Source: a virus. Taken from it: 23,968 nt of DNA. How positions within the stretch are numbered: position 1 is the first letter of the stretch; every line of letters starts with the position of its first letter. Location of the stretch: positions 1 to 23,968 of the IMG/VR virus record IMGVR_UViG_3300043602_000038; one strand, 5' to 3'. The notes under the pieces are model-generated. The model searched no databases, was not told the DNA's origin, and saw only the letters and a program-made list of their open reading frames with translations. Shown piece after piece: positions 12,463-19,776 of the stretch. Made by a program: the position numbers and the translations under genes.

Positions 12463-13022
12463 ACACTGCGACGAAGGAGAAGTTTGCCGCCCATACGTCG
12501 AAGGACGTCACGGCGGGTAATGCGTGTTTGGAGACTCCACCAGCGGTGTTCGTTCAACTGGTGAAAACGCATGGTCCGTTTGATATCGACTTGACGGCTG
12601 ACACGAAGCGGCATCTGTGCCCGGTGTGGTTCGGGCCGGGTAGTCTGTACGATGACGATGCCCTGACCGCTGCATGGACGGGCTTCGGGAAGACAGGCTA
12701 CAGCAATCCACCATACGGGCCGTTCGTGGCCATGATGTTGGAGAAGGCGAAGAAGGAAGCCACGTATGGATTCACAACGACGTTGCTCCTGCCTGTTCGT
12801 ATCACGAAAGCCTTCCATCATCATGTCTTGTATGGCGCGACGGAGGTGCTGTTCTGTGACAAGCGGATTGCGTTTTGGGAGAACGGCGCACCGAAGCTCG
12901 ACCCGAAGACTGGGAAGCCCACGGGGGCGTTGTTTGACAGCATGATCGTTCGATACATTCCGGGGATACGTTTTAGCCCACCAAGGGTGGGGTCGTGGAA
13001 GGTGCCAGCCCACAACGTTTGA
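12459..13022 (+). CDS. dam: Phage-type DNA N6-adenine methyltransferase (Dam)
   Basis: 187 residues, in the usual range for the phage Dam family. Motif IV NPPY is at residues 83-86 (GYSNPPYGPF), preceded by the FDIDLTAD segment and an AAWTGF loop, and followed by LLLPVRITKAFHHHVL and FDSMIVRYIPG strands characteristic of this family. It transfers a methyl group from S-adenosylmethionine to adenine. In phages this typically protects DNA from host restriction or marks replication and packaging. The start overlaps the preceding stop by ATGA. No companion restriction gene is visible, so it looks like a solitary methylase. The recognition sequence cannot be read from the sequence. Confidence 0.85.
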   Translation: MNTATKEKFAAHTSKDVTAGNACLETPPAVFVQLVKTHGPFDIDLTADTKRHLCPVWFGPGSLYDDDALTAAWTGFGKTGYSNPPYGPFVAMMLEKAKKEATYGFTTTLLLPVRITKAFHHHVLYGATEVLFCDKRIAFWENGAPKLDPKTGKPTGALFDSMIVRYIPGIRFSPPRVGSWKVPAHNV

Positions 13023-13047
13023 CAAGGTAAGGGCTGGGTCATAGACT
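13019..13047 (+). promoter_or_regulatory. Sigma70-like promoter at the methylase stop codon
   Basis: TTGACA at 13019-13024 overlaps the methylase stop; TAGACT at 13042-13047 follows a 17-bp spacer. The predicted start near 13054 coincides with AGGCC-GGGT-GGCCT (13053-13066), a 5-bp tetraloop stem. The leader to the gene at 13167 is about 110 bases and carries the inverted repeat at 13138. Confidence 0.6.
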
Positions 13048-13052
13048 TGCCA

Positions 13053-13066
13053 AGGCCGGGTGGCCT
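13053..13066 (+). other. 5'-terminal leader hairpin
   Basis: AGGCC and GGCCT pair around a GGGT loop exactly where the promoter at 13019 should begin transcription, paralleling the hairpin at 6768. Confidence 0.35.
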
Positions 13067-13137
13067 GTGCCGGATGTAGACGTTTGGTCACGCTTACGTC
13101 CATGCTGGGGAGCACATACGTCACAGCCACTCGGTTT

Positions 13138-13151
13138 TGCAACTGATTGCA
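13138..13151. promoter_or_regulatory. TGCAA-N4-TTGCA inverted repeat, copy 3
   Basis: TGCAA CTGA TTGCA, identical including spacer to the copy at 8481. It ends 15 bases before ATG 13167 and two bases before the AAAGGAG ribosome-binding site, well downstream of the nearest promoter. In this copy a translational or RNA-level role is at least as likely as a promoter operator. Confidence 0.5.
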
Positions 13152-13166
13152 GCAAAGGAGTGCGGG

Positions 13167-13421
13167 ATGCAAAAGTCAGCACCGAAGCAACCGGGTACGC
13201 CGAGTCACGAACCGAAGACCACGCGAGAGACCGCGCTGGAAGAAGCCAGAACGATGGTGGTTACGGCGCGGCAGACGTTTCAGGAGAAAGTGAACAAGGT
13301 TCTTTTGAACGCATCCGATGACGCCTACAGCTTGAGTCAAGCTATCGGTGAAGTGAGCATCGATGAAGCCTACGATGCGTGGGTCCGGAATCTGTTGGAG
13401 GATGCCAAGAAGCAGAGGTGA
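13167..13421 (+). CDS. Hypothetical small protein
   Basis: 84 residues. ATG 13167 is set by AAAGGAG 6 bases upstream; earlier in-frame starts lie before the inverted repeat. The N-terminus is disordered (KSAPKQPGTPSHEPKTTRETA). The rest is helical (LEEARTMVVTARQTFQEKVNKVLLN, then IDEAYDAWVRNLLEDAKKQ). No recognisable motif. The inverted repeat and long structured leader suggest tight control. Confidence 0.65.
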   Translation: MQKSAPKQPGTPSHEPKTTRETALEEARTMVVTARQTFQEKVNKVLLNASDDAYSLSQAIGEVSIDEAYDAWVRNLLEDAKKQR

Positions 13422-13424
13422 TGT

Positions 13425-13655
13425 ATGAAGCATGCCCGTGGTGATTACAATCGCATCCAAGACCCTGCTGAACTGATTCCCGAAGACGAACCAGTGTTTC
13501 TGATTCGTGGTCAGGATATGGTGGGCGCATCGGTGGTGCGTGAATGGGCGAGAGCCAACGACCGTGTGGGTGGAGACCCTGAATTGTCGGCACTAGCGAA
13601 CGCACAGGCTGATCGGATGGATGCGTGGCCGAAGAAGAAAAAGGCTGATGCGTAG
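13425..13655 (+). CDS. Hypothetical phage protein (PEDEPVFLIRGQD type)
   Basis: 76 residues; AGAGGTGATGT directly before ATG 13425, three bases after the prior stop. The sequence DYNRIQDP...IPEDEPVFLIRGQDMVGASVVREWA and DRMDAW is a pattern I recall from small conserved proteins in many tailed phages. I know of no proven function. It is compact, acidic and soluble with a Lys-rich end. Confidence 0.7.
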   Translation: MKHARGDYNRIQDPAELIPEDEPVFLIRGQDMVGASVVREWARANDRVGGDPELSALANAQADRMDAWPKKKKADA

Positions 13656-13670
13656 GAGTAAAATAGATGG

Positions 13671-14072
13671 ATGCCACGAGCCATGTTGGTGTTCATCGCA
13701 GTGTTATCTGGTGGGTGCGGCGACAAGCAGATCGTGGTTCCTACCGCCCACGAGTGTAACGCGCTTCGTATTGTGGGCATGGATGAACCAACGCCTGACA
13801 TTACGCACACGTGCGGGGTGTTACCACTGGTGAAGGACAGTCCGTTGACTAAGGCTCAAGGCGAACTGGATGCCTTGATGACCTCGTTGGAGTGCAAGAA
13901 CGCCAGACCCGTAGCGTCGTTTATCGTGAACACGGTGGAGCCGCTGGTGGAGACATTGATGGGTAGTGACCGCCCACTGCTGAGACTCGCTGGCACCGCC
14001 TTGAAGGCATCGTTTGCTGGCCCTAAAGTGATGTTGGAAGTGGGTCGGAATTGCCTCGGTGGCCAGAACTAA
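13671..14072 (+). CDS. Putative lipoprotein or secreted small protein
   Basis: 133 residues. The N-terminus (MLVFIAVLSGGCGDK) resembles a lipoprotein signal with cysteine at residue 16, but the lipobox is imperfect (LSGGC, no hydrophobic residue at -3). The mature part has three more cysteines and a helical C-terminal half (ASFIVNTVEPLVETL). AGGAG lies 12 bases before ATG 13671, a long spacing. ATG 13667 is closer but gives only 30 codons in another frame. Position just ahead of the packaging genes would suit an outer-membrane lysis or surface factor, but that is inference. Confidence 0.55.
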   Translation: MPRAMLVFIAVLSGGCGDKQIVVPTAHECNALRIVGMDEPTPDITHTCGVLPLVKDSPLTKAQGELDALMTSLECKNARPVASFIVNTVEPLVETLMGSDRPLLRLAGTALKASFAGPKVMLEVGRNCLGGQN

Positions 14073-14083
14073 GGCGACAGGTC

Positions 14084-14191
14084 ATGGAAGTGTGGTGGTG
14101 TTGGACGTGCCGGTGTAGCGTCAGAGGCTACACGAAGACCTGCCCGAAGTGTGGTGGTCAACTAGATCGGGTGTTGAAGAGTAAGAGGTAA
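14084..14191 (+). CDS. 35-residue zinc-ribbon microprotein
   Basis: ATG 14084 to TAA 14191, with AGG just upstream. The product is very Trp/Cys-rich: MEVWWCWTCRCSV, then TCPKCGGQLDR, giving two paired-cysteine knuckles suited to one zinc ion, and ends in a basic KSKR. It fills the gap between the lipoprotein-like gene and the terminase small subunit without overlap. Zinc binding is inferred; the function is unknown. Confidence 0.6.
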   Translation: MEVWWCWTCRCSVRGYTKTCPKCGGQLDRVLKSKR

Positions 14192-14193
14192 GT

Positions 14194-14808
14194 ATGGCCT
14201 TCGAACGCTTGCAAGAACTGGGGGAAGAGAAGTTCAGCAAGATCCTGAACATGCTGATGCGGGGCAAACCCGCGATGAGCGTGGCTCGTATCCTTCAGCA
14301 AGCACCACCGGACGGGTGGGGGCTGTTTCAGAAAATGTCGGAGAAGACGCTGACCCGGCAGTTGACTCGGCTACGGATTCACGCCGCAGAGGGAGCCTAC
14401 GGGCCAGAAGTTGCCAAACTGATTGCGGCTGGGGCGACCCCACAGGTGAGGTTGCTGGAAAATGTGTCCACTCCGGTGATTGCTCGACTGGAGGAAATGG
14501 CACAGATTCAGCGAGATCGTGTGATGAAACTGGTGGAGAAGGAAGAGAAGTGGAATACCACCATGCCCATCATGAACGACGTGCTGGAGAGCTACCGAAA
14601 AATGTTGCTGGATCTTCAGAAGGTCCGGTTTGATTTGGGGCTGGATGAGTTCAAAGGCCCGGTGGGTGTGACGACGGTACGAGGAGCGGCACAGACGACC
14701 ACTCTGCCCGATGGCACGAGCATCCAGAAGCAAGTGTTCGAAGCGATTACCATGGTCGATCAGATTTTCGACGCTCGTAAAATTCCACGCATCGTGGAAG
14801 CACGGTAG
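14194..14808 (+). CDS. Probable terminase small subunit or packaging partner
   Basis: 204 residues; AGAGGTAAGT before ATG 14194. It is almost wholly helical: an N-terminal segment ILNMLMRGKPAMSVARILQQ that could be a DNA-binding helix pair, then coiled-coil-like MAQIQRDRVMKLVEKEEKW and LESYRKMLLDLQKVRFDLGLDEF. It ends three bases before the large terminase gene, the classical position of the small subunit that recognises phage DNA. Assignment rests on position and overall architecture, not on a signature motif. Confidence 0.6.
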   Translation: MAFERLQELGEEKFSKILNMLMRGKPAMSVARILQQAPPDGWGLFQKMSEKTLTRQLTRLRIHAAEGAYGPEVAKLIAAGATPQVRLLENVSTPVIARLEEMAQIQRDRVMKLVEKEEKWNTTMPIMNDVLESYRKMLLDLQKVRFDLGLDEFKGPVGVTTVRGAAQTTTLPDGTSIQKQVFEAITMVDQIFDARKIPRIVEAR

Positions 14809-14811
14809 AAC

Positions 14812-16782
14812 ATGCTGGTTTTCAAACGGGGTTCGGGTAAGTCTCTGAGTCCAGAGAAGATCGATGAAAAGCGTCTGGATGAGGTGAACGACCGTGCTCA
14901 CCTGTATCTACGAAAGTTTCTTGGCCCCGATGCGGCTGAGAAAATCTGGGAGACCGGTCAGAAGATTACCAACCTGAATGAACGGGCGATGTTCTACGCC
15001 CAGACCGTGGTGCATGTCGAGAGCGAGTTAAGTGGGAAGCCGTCGCCTGCCAAAGACTTCGTGCAGTATCGGTGGAAGCCTGTCGGGATCAGAGAGTTCA
15101 TCTGTAGTCCGGACTTCCTGAATAAAGAGAAGGAAATCTATCCCGGTGTGCTGGAAGCCGCTGAGGAGTTGAACGGTGGTGGCTACGTTGAAGCCATCAT
15201 GACCGGAGGCATCGGCTCAGGCAAGACCACACTGGCGCTTTACACGAACGCCTACCAGTTGTACCTGCTGTCCTGCATGCACTCTCCGCACAAGCAGTTT
15301 CGATTGGACCCATCGTCGGAAATCCTGCTCGTGTTCCAGTCCATCACGAAGACGTTGGCGCAGGGCGTGGACTACCAGCGGTTCCGCAGCATGATTGAGG
15401 GGAGTCCCTACTTCCACAAATACTATCCGTTCCGGAAAGACCTGACGAACAAGCTCGTGTTCCCGAACCGTGTGGAAGTGATCCCGATCTCCGGTGCGGA
15501 GACTGCCGCCATCGGCCAGAACGTGATGGGCGGTCTCATTGACGAGTTGAACTACATGGCCGTCGTGGAGAAATCCCGAGTGGCCGTTGATAAAGGAACC
15601 TATGACCAAGCCATCCTCGTCTATAACTCGATTGCTCGACGTCGAAAGTCGCGCTTCATGGAGAATGGCAAACTACCGGGAATCCTCTGCCTCGTATCTT
15701 CGAAGAAATATCCGGGGCAGTTCACTGATCAAAAGGTTGCCGAGGCAGAACGCGATGCGACGATTTTTGTCTATGACAAACGTGTCTGGGATATAAAGCC
15801 AGAGGATTTCGGCAATCAGGGGTGGTTCCAAGTCTTTGGCGGGACCATGACCCAGAAGCCACGGATTCTGTTCAAGGATGAAGAAGTTCCGGACGATGAT
15901 CGACCGTTCGTGGTGTCGGTTCCGGAAGAGTTCCGGCTGGAGTTTGAGAAGGACGTCATCAACGCCCTGCGAGAAATAGCCGGTGTCTCTACGCTGGCTC
16001 GTCATCCGTTCTTCTTGGAAGTCAACAAGGTCCACAAAGGGTTCACGACACGCCAGTCTATTTTCAGTCAGCCTGTTGTAGATTTTGTGGCGCAACGGTT
16101 GACGCTGTTGAAGGGAAATTTCTGGAATCCCGAGGTGCCGAGGTTCGCCCATTGCGACTTGGCGCTGAGCGGGGATAGTGCTGGTTTGGTGGTTGGTACG
16201 GTCACGGGATTCAAGAATGTGTCGGGAGACAAGGGACAGCCTGCGTTCATGCCGAACATTTGGATCGATGGTGTCTTGGAGATACGGCCACCACGGAATT
16301 GCGAAATTTTGCTGAGTAAGGTCCGAGAGGTGATCATTGTCCTGAAGAAGATGGGACTGAACATCATCTGGGTGACGTTTGACCAGTTCCAGTCCAGCGA
16401 CTCACAGCAGATTCTGCGGCAGCAGGGTTTGATCACGGGCCACCAGAGCATGGATGAAATGCCGTGCCGAGCGTATGACTTCACGAAGACGGCATTCTAC
16501 GAAGGTCGGATAAATTGCCCGACGCATTTGAAGGTTCAACGTGAAATTCTGATGCTGGAAAAGGACGTGAAGACCGGGAAAGTAGACCACCCACCCGGTG
16601 GCAGTAAGGACTGTTCCGACGCCTTGGCTGGAGTAACGTATGGTTTGACCATGCGGCGAGAAATTTGGGGGCTGTATCGCATTCCGACCCTGATGATTCC
16701 GCAAAGTGTTTACGCCAACGTGGACAAGCTAAAGAAGGAACAGGAACAGCCTACGTACCATGCGGTAGAGGAGAGTGCCTGA
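14812..16782 (+). CDS. terL: Terminase large subunit
   Basis: 656 residues, a normal size for TerL. The ATPase half has Walker A GGIGSGKT (about 132-139) and Walker B GGLIDELN with D244 and E245. The nuclease half has the acidic residues of the RNase H-like fold, D449 in AHCDLALSGDSAG and D603 in KDCSDALAG. It powers packaging into the procapsid and cuts concatemers. The small subunit is immediately upstream and a second large gene begins at the stop codon (1-base overlap region), so the three are transcribed together. No portal gene follows directly, which is unusual. Confidence 0.93.
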   Translation: MLVFKRGSGKSLSPEKIDEKRLDEVNDRAHLYLRKFLGPDAAEKIWETGQKITNLNERAMFYAQTVVHVESELSGKPSPAKDFVQYRWKPVGIREFICSPDFLNKEKEIYPGVLEAAEELNGGGYVEAIMTGGIGSGKTTLALYTNAYQLYLLSCMHSPHKQFRLDPSSEILLVFQSITKTLAQGVDYQRFRSMIEGSPYFHKYYPFRKDLTNKLVFPNRVEVIPISGAETAAIGQNVMGGLIDELNYMAVVEKSRVAVDKGTYDQAILVYNSIARRRKSRFMENGKLPGILCLVSSKKYPGQFTDQKVAEAERDATIFVYDKRVWDIKPEDFGNQGWFQVFGGTMTQKPRILFKDEEVPDDDRPFVVSVPEEFRLEFEKDVINALREIAGVSTLARHPFFLEVNKVHKGFTTRQSIFSQPVVDFVAQRLTLLKGNFWNPEVPRFAHCDLALSGDSAGLVVGTVTGFKNVSGDKGQPAFMPNIWIDGVLEIRPPRNCEILLSKVREVIIVLKKMGLNIIWVTFDQFQSSDSQQILRQQGLITGHQSMDEMPCRAYDFTKTAFYEGRINCPTHLKVQREILMLEKDVKTGKVDHPPGGSKDCSDALAGVTYGLTMRREIWGLYRIPTLMIPQSVYANVDKLKKEQEQPTYHAVEESA

Positions 16783-18470
16783 TGTCGAGTTTCATGTCCT
16801 ACGGACCAGATGGTACGTTGGTCGGCGGCTTCAGACCCCTAAAGATCAAGCCACGTGGTGGCACGTGGCAAACCATTTCCGACACATCCTGTAACACGCC
16901 TGCATGGTTGAACGAGAAGGTCGTCATCTATCAGCAGAACGCCTACGACTCGGTGAAGGCCCAGAGTGATATGGAGATCGTGCTCCGTAGCATGCTGGCT
17001 GAGAACAAGATCAGTGAGTTCGAATACGCCCAGATCATGGGTGAGCCAGCCGAACTCGCCAGCCCAGAACAGAAAGCTCCGGTGTACCTGAAGACCACGG
17101 ATGGGCAGACGTTTGGTCGTGGAGCCAGCGTGTTGTTCGCTGGTAATAATCGGTGGGTGTCGCAGTATTCGATGAATCCTTGCACGCTCTACGACGGTAT
17201 GGACCGCACGATGATCGGAGACGTCCGAGCCACGGATGCTCAAGGACGCCCGATAGAGTGGTGGGGAGCCGGTCAGCATGGTGTCGGTGTGGACGGCACG
17301 CTTATCTATTGCCCCCGCTACCACGAAGGTCGCAGCGTCATCGTAGAGTTGTCTGACCGGACAACACTCATCCGTGATGAACGGGTGCTGGTGACCACGA
17401 CGTCGGTGATTGATCGCAATGCGGCGGTGTGTTGGGCGGCGGCTAAACCATCGCATGTGTGGTTCTGGAATGGGGAGTACTTCAAGGAATACCCGATAGC
17501 CTTCCCGTCCTATGGCGGTTCGATCTTCAGAGGGAGTGACCAGAAAATCTATCTGGTGTATGCCTCTGGCAAGTTCGAATACTGCATCGTCCACAAATTG
17601 GAAGACCCCACCAAGGGCTGGTGGTTTGGGCGCGAGGAGAAAGCCTACAACGGATGCGGGTGGACTGACATGGCCACCGGCAAGATGTGGATTGCATGGT
17701 CGGAGAACGCTGGAGCGACGTCGGAGTCGGTCATCGAGAAAGAACTAACGGGGCTGGCTCAGCCGTGGCCTGCGAAGCCCATCATTATCCCGGCCTTCGA
17801 AAAGACCGCACTGAAGATTGGCGTGGGGCTGTTCGATGATCTGAAAGGCCCACGCATCATCGACTACAGCGAGAAGCCGTCCAGCAATGTGGAGGCGGTG
17901 TTCTGGGATATTCGTAGCGGTGAGACGAAGGATGAGGCCAAGCGGCTGGCCGCGAGTCTCAAGGTGGGAGCCGAAGCCTATCGAGACGGGTACGGGATGA
18001 CCGTCACGCAGGTACCGAGTGGCTTCCGAGCACTCGTGTTCGCCTACCCATCTGCCGCCATCAGCGTGGATGAATCCGTAAACAAAGTGAAGGCTGTGCT
18101 CAAGGAGATGAAGGCCAAGCACATCCCGAGAGACATGGCGCTGGCGATGTATTGCCAGTACCGCGCACCGGGTAACTATGCTCTGCCACTTCAGAAAGTG
18201 CTCGACACGCTCACGAAGATGTGGAGTCTGGGCATCGACTACGAAGTGGGAGCGATGTGGTGCTTCACGAAGTATCGACGTGACGGCACGACACTCGTGG
18301 ATGGCGTGGACTATTGGCCAGAACTGCAAGAGGCACTGGACCGCATGAAGAAAGCGTCTGGAAATTGGGAGTGGTTCCCGCCGTTCAGTTCTGCCATTCC
18401 ACCGATTGAACCACCGAAGCCCCCCGTGGGAACACGTCCGTGGTTTCCCAAGATGAAAAGGTTCATGTAA
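16782..18470 (+). CDS. Large virion-associated-type protein A with C-terminal FPKMKRFM tag
   Basis: 562 residues. ATG 16782 overlaps the terminase stop; GAGGAGAG is a strong ribosome-binding site. Residues 1-350 contain repeated aromatic/Gly beta patterns (GNNRWVSQYSM, GVDGTLIYCPRYHEG, SDQKIYLVYASGKFEY, ATGKMWIAWSENAG) suggestive of a beta-propeller or carbohydrate-binding fold. Residues 365-540 are alpha/beta (GPRIIDYSEK, VFWDIRSGETKDEAKRLAASL, ALVFAYPSAAISVDESVNKVKAVLKEM) and could be a TIM-barrel hydrolase-like domain. A Pro-rich linker leads to GTRPWFPKMKRFM at the very end (550-562). I cannot name a family. Position and domains suggest a receptor or tail component. The product ends exactly at the tag shared with the next two proteins. 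Confidence 0.75.
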   Translation: MSSFMSYGPDGTLVGGFRPLKIKPRGGTWQTISDTSCNTPAWLNEKVVIYQQNAYDSVKAQSDMEIVLRSMLAENKISEFEYAQIMGEPAELASPEQKAPVYLKTTDGQTFGRGASVLFAGNNRWVSQYSMNPCTLYDGMDRTMIGDVRATDAQGRPIEWWGAGQHGVGVDGTLIYCPRYHEGRSVIVELSDRTTLIRDERVLVTTTSVIDRNAAVCWAAAKPSHVWFWNGEYFKEYPIAFPSYGGSIFRGSDQKIYLVYASGKFEYCIVHKLEDPTKGWWFGREEKAYNGCGWTDMATGKMWIAWSENAGATSESVIEKELTGLAQPWPAKPIIIPAFEKTALKIGVGLFDDLKGPRIIDYSEKPSSNVEAVFWDIRSGETKDEAKRLAASLKVGAEAYRDGYGMTVTQVPSGFRALVFAYPSAAISVDESVNKVKAVLKEMKAKHIPRDMALAMYCQYRAPGNYALPLQKVLDTLTKMWSLGIDYEVGAMWCFTKYRRDGTTLVDGVDYWPELQEALDRMKKASGNWEWFPPFSSAIPPIEPPKPPVGTRPWFPKMKRFM

Positions 18471-18480
18471 AGGTGACCTG

Positions 18481-19776
18481 ATGAATCATAGAGCGTGTAA
18501 TAACACAGGTGGTAGGTTCGTGGCCAATGGTCATCGTGTGACATTTGGTGGTGTCCCGTACGATGTTCCGCCTACTCCGTATACACCGGACATGCACGGG
18601 CCGTTGGTGGCATTCGCGTCTGCTGAGGATATCGGGACGCCTGAGTTTGGGACGTGGTTCATGCGGTCAGGTGAACAGCCGTTCCGCCCCACGGGTATTA
18701 ACTGGCGTTCATGGTGGCCCGGTCGGTTTGCTCCTGATGGCACGTATTACATGAGCGGGAAGCGTGGCGATCTGGATCAGGCGAGTGGACGGGCGTCCTA
18801 CTGGATGATCAGGACTGGGCAAGCGGCGGGTCCGTTCGCCACGGGCACCACGAACATCGAAGGCATCAGTGACTTCAAGGCTGATGGTCACGGTGGGTGG
18901 ATGCCGGTGTGGCAAAACAGGGGCAAGCCTCTCATCGTGGAAATCAATCGCACGCAGTATCGATTGCCGCTGTGGACGCAGGCCGGTGAGTGGCTCTACG
19001 GACAGATGACCGGAGCCTACGGAGACCAGCACATCACCAGAGATCCGAGCGGTGTGTGGAGACTCGTGACGACCAAGACGCCACCCCCCATCTTTCCCTG
19101 CGTGAAACAACAGCAGGACGGATCATTGCTCGTGGCGTGGGTGGGTGACAAGGAATCATTCATCTCATCGCATGATGGATGGCCGGTGCTGGTCATTGCG
19201 CCACCCGTGGTGAAGCCACCGAAACCACCCATCGAACCACCCATCGAACCACCGATTGAACCACCTGTTGAGCCACCGACTGGAACACGGTCACTGTTTC
19301 CGAAAATGAGGCGATTTATGAGTGAGACTGAACTGCAAATTCGTGGAGTCCAGAAGCAAGTGAATTGGAATCCAGACTTGGACGGCAAGGGCCATCGTCC
19401 GATCTGGGGGTCGATTCGTCCCGGTGCGTTTGATCAGCATACCGGTGAGGGCACCGTGATCATCGGGTCGCCCATTTCGAACGATGAAGTGGACCCTGAT
19501 TTGCGTCCGGAAGGACCACAGGATGACGGCGTGGATGAGTCCACGTCGCTGCAACTCAGGATGCGTCCCGGCGAACAGGAAGAGGGACAGGGGCAGCGCA
19601 TCGACGTGCAGTTCGTCAACGGTGACCAGTATCAGTTGACGGAGATGCCCGGTGGCGAATTGCAACTTCGTCGCAAAGACGCCATCGATTTGCAGGAACT
19701 GTGGAACGACGGCGTGTTGCAGAACGTGGAGCAGATATTCCACATGAGCGGTACGGCGCTCCGCGTGATTCGATGA
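18481..19776 (+). CDS. Protein B: propeller-like domain, PPIE linker, FPKMRRFM tag, C-domain
   Basis: 431 residues; AAGGTGACCTG before ATG 18481. Residues about 30-235 repeat short DGxxxxxW-type turns (FAPDGTYYMSG, DPSGVWRLVTT, QQDGSLLVAWVGD), consistent with a beta-propeller or glycan-binding fold. Residues about 245-265 are a PPIE/PPVE repeat, followed by GTRSLFPKMRRFM (268-280). The rest (281-431, from SETELQIRG) is an acidic/Gln-rich domain (EGPQDDGVDES, GEQEEGQGQRIDVQFVNGDQYQL). Met280 is an ATG with GAGG 4-5 bases upstream, so internal initiation could give a separate 152-residue product. The function is unknown; a tail or host-recognition protein is inferred. Confidence 0.7.
   Translation: MNHRACNNTGGRFVANGHRVTFGGVPYDVPPTPYTPDMHGPLVAFASAEDIGTPEFGTWFMRSGEQPFRPTGINWRSWWPGRFAPDGTYYMSGKRGDLDQASGRASYWMIRTGQAAGPFATGTTNIEGISDFKADGHGGWMPVWQNRGKPLIVEINRTQYRLPLWTQAGEWLYGQMTGAYGDQHITRDPSGVWRLVTTKTPPPIFPCVKQQQDGSLLVAWVGDKESFISSHDGWPVLVIAPPVVKPPKPPIEPPIEPPIEPPVEPPTGTRSLFPKMRRFMSETELQIRGVQKQVNWNPDLDGKGHRPIWGSIRPGAFDQHTGEGTVIIGSPISNDEVDPDLRPEGPQDDGVDESTSLQLRMRPGEQEEGQGQRIDVQFVNGDQYQLTEMPGGELQLRRKDAIDLQELWNDGVLQNVEQIFHMSGTALRVIR
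19205..19280 (+). repeat. 12-bp tandem repeat encoding PPIE linker
   Basis: Successive near-identical 12-base units (GAACCACCCATC and variants) encode KPPIEPPIEPPIEPPVEPP, about five copies. A shorter version ends the preceding gene (18403-18426). Such repeats are prone to length change and can serve as recombination points between neighbouring genes. Confidence 0.7.

Noticed and set aside
12213-13172. Minus-strand open frame of 319 codons
   Set aside because: It is antisense to the methylase and small coiled-coil gene; composition is typical of a shadow frame and no ribosome-binding site or motif is seen.
13667-13759. ATG 13667, closer to AGGAG than ATG 13671
   Set aside because: It gives only 30 codons with no recognisable feature, while 13671 opens a 133-residue frame with a signal-like N-terminus.
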